Shown here: positions 58,401 to 64,000 of the stretch, piece by piece | Position numbering within the stretch: the first letter of the stretch is position 1 | Layout of the letters: every line of letters starts with the position of its first letter | Source: Schistocerca nitens | Taxonomy: Eukaryota > Arthropoda > Insecta > Orthoptera > Acrididae | DNA: 64,000 nucleotides | Direction of reading: 5' to 3' | Assembly: GCF_023898315.1 (NCBI RefSeq) | Contig: NC_064614.1 | Span: forward strand, 1,055,062,432 to 1,055,126,431 | Made by a program: the position numbers and the translations under genes | Notes under the pieces: generated by a model | Database searches by the model: none | Told to the model about the DNA's origin: nothing | Seen by the model: the letters and a program-made list of their open reading frames with translations, nothing else

Positions 58401-58590
58401 TCTTCACCATTCTGGGTTAAATCTTACTTTGACACAGAAAGGGTTGTATTTCGTTGTCACAAAAATCTTCGATCATTTGGCAAATATCATTGAAAGTCGG
58501 TCAGATAGCCAACTAACATTAAAAAAAAAAAACAGCTCCTTTCATTCGACAGATACATTTGTAGATATGAAGTAGTAAAAAAAAGAAGCA
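55490..58590 (+). mobile_element. LINE pseudogene (endonuclease and reverse transcriptase)
   Basis: A third LINE lineage, broken into many frames. Endonuclease parts: IDVLCLSEHHIVTD at 55737, VSRDFNVHF at about 56071. RT parts: MSLLTALSKILEKVMYSRI at 57283, FCDLSKATDCVNHEVLLDRL at 57482. A C-terminal part (KKDDLHH-like: RKDDLHHSGLNLTLTQKGLY) lies at 58390-58450. The catalytic Asp pair of the RT is not recoverable. Similar to Jockey- or CR1-group LINEs; the exact clade is not established. Confidence 0.75.
56735..56914. repeat. exact-frame 90-bp tandem duplication inside the dead LINE
   Basis: The 90-bp segment beginning aatattgttaaaagggaaac at 56735 is repeated at 56825. It encodes 30 residues (NIVKRETGRPIAQEDYISIN and ten more) twice. 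The copies differ at only a few bases, near the end, so the duplication is younger than most of the decay. Confidence 0.9.
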
Positions 58591-59748
58591 TGAAACGAAA
58601 CCATACGGCCCAAGCTCATGCCTAACAACAAAGTGAAATGGAACTCATGTTCCTATGTAAATATTCCTTACCGCCGACGATTGCTGTTTGCTTCTGTGCG
58701 TGATTAGCCATTTAAGTGGAAAATGTGTATCTTACGTAAAAGAGGGAGTATTCAGTCAAGTACAATGTGACTTGTAAAAGGGAAGGGGATGGATGAGGAC
58801 AAGGAGGACTCATGACTGGGTAGGCATTGTATTGTGGCGGTTCAGGGCAGACATGGAGGATGGTGTGAGACAGAATTCTGTAATTTGCCTGTAGGCGACG
58901 TGAGAGTCGACAGAAATTTGCTGTGAGGTGTAGCAACCAGCAGAACTAGCGTGGACGTCTTTAACCTATATAATATTGGATGAACTGTCCGGTCAGAAAT
59001 ACGCACGCACTATTCTTAGCAGGTAGAAAGTATCTTCAGTCTGGACAGAAACGAAAGGATAAATCAAACGTCGCAGGTGTAGAGAGTTTTCTTGTGATCG
59101 AGTTCCAGCCTAGTCCTTGCAAGTGAAGATATGTACCACCACACGTGCAACCTGACATCAATCACAATTCAGGGTTAGCGCCAGGTACGTACCGAGTAAT
59201 TTCCTACATTAGAGGAGGGTGTCCGTTACGTCCCCTTAACAGGTTGACGACATACATGTGGAGAAACGAGGTGCGCTCCAGGTTGTGGTAGCCATCCCAG
59301 CATCTCGTTACCGTAAAAAAATTATTGTAGATAATCTACTTCAGTCTTTCAGACGAGACAGAATAATTGTTTTTGGAACTTTTTGCAGGTGACTATCTGA
59401 AGAAAAGCATTTTGAGCTGTACGTACACACCCTAATTCTCAACCGATTTTAATTTTCGCAACCATCATCACAGACAAGAAATTGTACGTGAATGGATCAA
59501 AATTATATTAAATTAAAAGAGGATACAGCTTTATTCCAGTACAAACTTGTTCCATAATAGCCTTCAAACACTAAAAACCGTAAGAAAACAGTAACGTATA
59601 CTTTTTGACTCTTAGCTGTAAGAGTTTTCTCACATACGTTGTTATACTTTAGATACAGGTAGGTGACCCCATGATCAGGGAATAGGTCCAGTGAGAGACA
59701 TTGCATGCGGGGCTGATACCTTCCGCAAGAGAGACTCAGTTTTCTCTA
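58591..59748. other. unassigned DNA
   Basis: No gene recognised. Confidence 0.3.
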
Positions 59749-61758
59749 GATAGGGCACAAATCGCAGAATATCTGAGTGACCACCATCAAACGTTCATTT
59801 CTGAGGAAGAGGATGTGGAACAAAAATGGAAAAAATTCAGAAACATCGTCCAGTACGCCTTAGATAAGTTCGTACCGACTAAGGTCCAAAGCGAGGGGAA
59901 AGATCCACCGTGGTATAACAATCATGTACGAAAGGTACTACGGAAACAAAGAAAGCTTCATCATAGGTTTAAGAGTAGTCGAATCATAGCTGATAAGGAA
60001 AAGCTGAACGAAGCGAAAAAGAGCGTAAAGAGAGCAATGAGAGAAGCATTCAACGAATTCGAACATAAAACATTGGCAAACAATCTAAACAAGAACCCTA
60101 AAAAGTTTTGGTCATATGTAAAATCGGTAAGCGGATCTAAATCCCCTATTCAGTCACTCGTTGACCACGATGGCACCGAAACAGAGGACGACCGAAGAAA
60201 GGCAGAAATACTGAATTCAGTGTTCCGAAACTGTTTCACTGCGGAAAATCGTAACACGGTCCCTGACTTCAGCCGTCGCACGGACGCCAAAATGGAAAAT
60301 ATTGAAATAAACGATATCGGAATTGAAAAACAACTGCTATCACTTAGTAGCGGAAAAGCATCCGGACCAGACGAGATACCCGTAAGATTCTACAGTGATT
60401 ATGCTAAAGAACTTGCCCCCTTTCTATCAGCAATTTATCGTAGATCTCTGGAAGAACGTAAAGTACCTAGCGACTGGAAGAAAGCGCAGGTCGTTCCCAT
60501 TTTCAAGAAGGGTCATAAATCAGATGCGAATAATTATAGGCCTATTTCGCTTACGTCAATCTGTTGTAGAATAATGGAACATGTTTTATGTTCTCGTATT
60601 ATGACGTTCTTAGATAATACAAATCTCCTTCATCATAACCAACATGGATTCCGCAAACAGAGATCATGTGAAACTCAGCTCTCCCTATTTGTCCAAGAAA
60701 TTCACAGTGCCGTAGACACTGGCGAGCAGATTGATGCCGTATTCCTGGACTTCAGGAAGGCATTTGATACGGTTCCGCACTTACGTTTAGTGAAAAAAAT
60801 ACGAGCTTACGGAATATCGGACCAGGTTTGTGACTGGATTCAGGATTTCCTAGAAGAAAGAACACAACATGTCATTCTTAACGGTTCAAAATCTGCAGAT
60901 GTAGAGGTAATTTCGGGAGTACCGCAAGGAAGCGTGATAGGACCTTTATTGTTTACAATATACATAAATGACTTAGTTGACAACATCGGTAGCTCCGTGA
61001 GGCTATTTGCAGATGACACGGTTGTCTACAAGAAAGTAGCAACATCAGAAGACTCGTACGTACTCCAGGAAGACCTGCAGAGGATTAATGAATGGTGCGA
61101 CAGCTGGCAGCTTTCCCTAAACGTAGATAAATGTAATATAATGCGCATACATAGGGGCAGAAATCCATTCCAGTACGATTATGCCATAGGTGGTAAATCA
61201 TTGGAAGCGGTAACGACCGTAAAATACTTAGGAGTTACTATCCGGAGCGATCTGAAGTGGAATGATCACATAAAACAAATAGTGGGAAAAGCAGGCGCCA
61301 GGTTGAGATTCATAGGAAGAATTCTAAGAAAATGTGACTCATCGACGAAAGAAGTAGCTTACAAAACGCTTGTTCGTCCGATTCTTGAGTATTGCTCATC
61401 AGTATGGGACCCTTACCGGGTTGGATTAATAGAAGAGATAGACATGATCCAGCGAAAAGCAGCGCGATTCGTCATGGGGACATTTAGTCAGCGCGAGAGC
61501 GTTACGGAGATGCTGAACAAGCTCCAGTGGCGGACACTTCAAGAAAGGCGTTACGCAATACGGAGAGGTTTATTATCGAAATTACGAGAGAGCACATTCC
61601 GGGAAGAGATGGGCAACATATTACTACCGCCCACATATATCTCGCGTAATGATCACAACGAAAAGATCCGAGAAATTAGAGCAAATACGGAGACTTACAA
61701 GCAGTCGTTCTTCCCACGCACAATTCGTGAATGGAACAGGGAAGGGGGGATCAGATAG
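59749..61758 (+). pseudogene. LINE ORF2, endonuclease missing, RT intact
   Basis: About 669 residues of ORF2 remain open, from DRAQIAEYLSDHHQ to EWNREGGIR. The reverse transcriptase with FADD, the GVPQGSVIGPLLF block and the C-terminal domain are intact; the endonuclease is gone. It differs from copy A at about ten residues. The upstream 16 codons belong to flanking DNA. Without its own endonuclease or start it is not autonomous. Confidence 0.88.
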
Positions 61759-61837
61759 TGGTACAATAAGTACCCTCCGCCACACACCGTAAGGTGGCTC
61801 GCGGAGTATAGATGTAGATGTAGATGTAGATGTAGAA
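59749..61837 (+). mobile_element. LINE, copy B, 5'-truncated, nearly identical to copy A
   Basis: Matches copy A (46.2-49.2 kb) from gatagggcacaaatcgcag to the 3' end, including the 3' non-coding region and the (TAGATG)n tail at 61809-61837. The 5' truncation falls between the endonuclease and the RT. This is the usual outcome of incomplete target-primed reverse transcription. A clear target duplication was not found. Confidence 0.92.
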
Positions 61838-61904
61838 AATCTGAGATTTTCGTAGACGTCAAAAAAATAAGAAGAGACGAAAACAGAGACATACTGGCTA
61901 GTAA

Positions 61905-62000
61905 AAGCGAAAGACAAGGTTTCGGATCCATGTGTCGATCCAGCACATAGTCTTAACCTATAAGGAAATTTAATGACAACGCTGACACTGCTGTAGAATG
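61905..62000 (+). repeat. second diverged single copy of the 301-bp unit
   Basis: tgtgtcgatccagcacatag, then taaggaaatttaatgacaac and gctgacactgctgtagaatg, follow the order of the 301-bp unit's T-arm end, linker and 3' end. Strongly decayed. It lies just 3' of LINE copy B. Confidence 0.45.
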
Positions 62001-62084
62001 AACGATTGTTAGAAAACAATTTCCAGACAGTGGCTCAACTATGGCTCTGCGATAATCTTTTTTCAGGAGGTGTACTGCAACACT

Positions 62085-62107
62085 CCCCCCCCCCCCCCCC
62101 CCCCCCC
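62085..62107. repeat. C23 homopolymer
   Basis: A run of 23 C on the plus strand lies about 60 bp before the Tc1 element. Length may be unreliable for sequencing reasons. Confidence 0.85.
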
Positions 62108-62301
62108 TTTCAATGAACTATAGACTTTGCCGCTGGTGGGGAGGCTTGCGTACCTCAGCGATATACACTGCTGGCCACCGTAAATGCAACACCAAGAAAG
62201 ACAAGAGGTAGCACAACAAAATTTGTTTTGTAGATAACATGTTGACCAAGTATCAAATGATTACGTTTCCAGACGTCTGTGACATGTGGTTCCTGCCAGA
62301 A

Positions 62302-63605
62302 TCAGTAGCCAGAGTAGCCGCCATTGTTGGAGATCACCGCTGCCACACGTCTCGGCATTGAGTCAAAGAGACGTTGGATGTGTTCCTGGGGTACAGCAGC
62401 CCAAGCAGCTTCCACACGTTGCCAAAGATCATCTGGTGTGGCAGCTGGGGAAGTAATCTGGGTCACTCGTTGGGCAACCATGGACCACATGTTTTCTATC
62501 GGCGAAAGATCCGGAGAGCGAGCCGGCCAGGGAAGCAATTCAATCTGGTTATTGACGAAGAACCTTTGGACAATGCGTGCCACGTGTGGTCGCGCATTAT
62601 CCTGTTGAAATATGGCTGTGGCCGAGACCTGAAGGTAAGGAAGGACAACTGGCTCCAGCACCTCGGATATGTAGCGCCGGCTATTTAAAGTACCGGCAAT
62701 GCGTACTAGAGGCGTGCGAGAGTAATATCCAATACCGCCCCATACCATAATACCGGGTGCAAGACCAGTGTGGCGGTGCATAATGCAGCTGTCCAGCATC
62801 CTCTCTCCACGGTGTCTCCACACTCGAATCCGACCATCGTGGTGCTGCAGACAGAAGCGTGCCTCGTCAGTAAAGACAACGTCATTCCATTCTGCCGTCC
62901 ACATCCGTCTGTCATCACACCATTGGCGACGGAGACGTCTGTGGTTCTGCGTCAATGGTAGACGAAGCAATGGACGTCTTGCGGACAGACCACTCTACTG
63001 TAAACGGCGTCGAATGGTACGCGCAGACACTGGATGATGTAGAATGAAGGCTTTCACGACCGGGTGACATGGCTGTTGATATACTTTCCGGGATGTGAGG
63101 TCGTGTTCCAAGAACTTTTCTGCTCCTTACGTTTCGTCCAGAACTGCGCTGGACTTCCTCAGAGGCGCTGCTCCGGCAAGACTCAGCGGAGCAGCGCCTC
63201 TAAGGAAGTCCAGCGCAGTTCTGGACGAAACGTAAGGAGCAGAAAAGTTCTTGGACCACGACCTCACATCCCGGAAAGTATATCAACAGCCACTGGATGA
63301 TGTGTTACAGACGCAATGTGCTGTGCTATGGTTCGGGATGTCACTGAGCGATCCGTCACTGCCATGCGCACAATTTGCCTATCAGCACGTGCAGTGGTGC
63401 ACCGAGGTGAATGCGATCGACCACGTCGGTCCGTCGTACCCTCCTGCATCCAACGGTCACATATCCGCATTACAGTTGTTTGGTTTCGTCCAACACGACT
63501 AGCGATTTCTCTGTATGATAATCCACAATCTCGGTAAGCCACTATCCTTCCTCTGTCGAACTCGGATACTTGATCAAAAGATGTTCGCTGTTGTCTTCGA
63601 GGCAT
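62302..63605 (-). pseudogene. Tc1-like transposase pseudogene (DD34E), in two parts
   Basis: The N-terminal part (63605 downwards) begins MPRRQQRTSFDQVSEFDRGR and carries the helix-turn-helix domains. The C-terminal part (62970-62302) carries VVFTDEARFCLQHHDG (first Asp), IFQQDNARPHVAR (second Asp) and SPIENMWSM (Glu), with 34 residues between the last two, and ends NNGGYSGY. Besides the inserted foldback, there is a stop (TAG) between the two parts. The catalytic residues themselves are intact. Confidence 0.88.
63041..63290. repeat. foldback (long hairpin) inserted in a Tc1 transposase
   Basis: A 13-bp target duplication cactggatgatgt (63028-63040 and 63291-63303) flanks it. Arms 63071-63175 and 63187-63291 are inverted copies of about 105 bases with about two mismatches around an 11-base centre. 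The left side has an extra 30 bases (agaatgaaggctttcacgac...) not mirrored on the right, so the insertion is not fully symmetric. No coding sequence. The family is not recognised. Confidence 0.88.
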
Positions 63606-63864
63606 AACTGATCGTCTTGTGAAACAACCACAAGGTAAACACACGTGCCGAACGTACTCTCGTCGAAATCGCCAAGCCTTAAATGGCGCTATGAGGTGGC
63701 GCCACAGGCGCGCGTGATGTGCGTCTGCGCTGAAATTCTAATCAGTTGCATATCTCATCGCTGCAAACTCATGGTGTAAATTTCACTTGATTCGGATGCT
63801 TCCTTCAGGGTGTTGCATTTACGGTGGCCAGCAGTGTAGATAGCCGTACCGTAGGTGCAATCAC

Positions 63865-64000
63865 AACAGTGGGGTTTCCGTTGAGAGGAAAGACAATGGT
63901 GTGGTTCCTGAAGAGGGGCAGCAGTCTTTTCAGTAGTTGCAGGGGCAACAGTCTGGATGATTGACTGATCTGACCTTGTAACACTAACCAAAACAGCCTT
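63865..64000 (+). mobile_element. 5' end of another RTE LINE, running off the window
   Basis: Contains tggatgattgactgatctga and a ccttgtaacactaaccaaaa segment, matching the leader of the RTE at 9.2 kb (tggatgattgactgatctgg, tcttgtaacaacaaccgaaa). The coding part would follow beyond 64000. The sequence is closer to an intact leader than the copy at 9.2 kb, as far as can be judged. Confidence 0.7.

Larger units (their letters stand above)
62166..63836 (-). mobile_element. Tc1-like transposon (DD34E), split by a foldback
   Basis: Paired terminal repeats cactgctggccaccgtaaat (left) and atttacggtggccagcagtg (right), with TA at 62164-62165 and 63837-63838. The transposase runs on the minus strand. 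A 250-bp foldback has been inserted at 63041-63290. Without it the element would be about 1.4 kb. Confidence 0.9.

Noticed and set aside
63041..63290. Sequencing or assembly hairpin artefact
   Set aside because: An exact 13-bp target duplication and a few mismatches between arms fit a real insertion, though read-level confirmation would still be useful.
1..64000. CRISPR array, bacterial operon or prophage
   Set aside because: Repeats present are SINEs, tRNA-bearing units and microsatellites with target duplications; there are no spacers, cas genes or ribosome-binding sites.

Overview
This window looks like intergenic or intronic DNA from a large, transposon-rich arthropod genome. An orthopteran such as a locust (Schistocerca-like) fits best. 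That is an inference from the mix of repeat families, the tRNA-derived SINEs and the layers of nested insertions. There are no bacterial operons, ribosome-binding sites or phage genes. I found no host protein-coding gene I can defend. Almost every recognisable coding stretch belongs to a mobile element: RTE-type and CR1/L2- or Jockey-like LINEs, Tc1/mariner and hAT DNA transposons, and one Penelope-like element.

Layout. 1-2356: the 3' part of a mariner-like transposon, split by a 1639-bp palindromic array of a 301-bp, tRNA-bearing unit; the whole array is flanked by a 13-14 bp target duplication. 3.36-5.5 kb: decayed RTE fragments. 8.17-8.27 kb: a small foldback. 9.2-13.7 kb: one RTE LINE split by a tRNA-derived SINE and by about 1.7 kb of unrecognised sequence. 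14.5-16.3 kb: two SINEs and a LINE scrap. 16.49-17.91 kb: the best preserved DNA transposon, a Tc1-like element with a complete 340-residue transposase. 19.5-21.0 kb: an old Tc1 element with a SINE inside. 22.3-23.9 kb: three SINEs and RTE pieces. 25.4-27.3 kb: an RTE on the minus strand. 27.9-30.8 kb: a SINE, a GC-rich block, a hAT scrap and a DD36E Tc1 pseudogene. 30.8-33.2 kb: an RTE interrupted by a mariner-like element. 34.9-36.2 kb: a Penelope-like remnant. 37.4-39.05 kb: a long SINE and a LINE 3' end. 41.6-43.2 kb: a Tc1 element carrying a SINE. 46.2-49.2 kb and 59.7-61.8 kb: two nearly identical LINE copies in opposite orientations. 51.5-52.8 kb: a foldback and LINE remnants. 55.5-58.6 kb: a dead LINE. 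62.17-63.84 kb: a Tc1 pseudogene interrupted by a second foldback. 63.87-64.0 kb: the 5' end of another RTE running off the window.

How it works together. The window is a record of successive insertions. LINEs supply reverse transcriptase that could mobilise the SINEs; which LINE drives which SINE is not shown. Exact target duplications (TA for Tc1 elements, 8-14 bp for the SINEs, the tRNA array and one foldback) give relative ages. Most promising for follow-up are the tRNA-bearing palindromic array, a SINE body found with two different heads, foldback DNA carrying a hammerhead-like core on both arms, and an intact Tc1-type transposase with a 32-residue D-E spacing. Family names given without a visible domain rest on my recollection of arthropod repeats and carry lower confidence.
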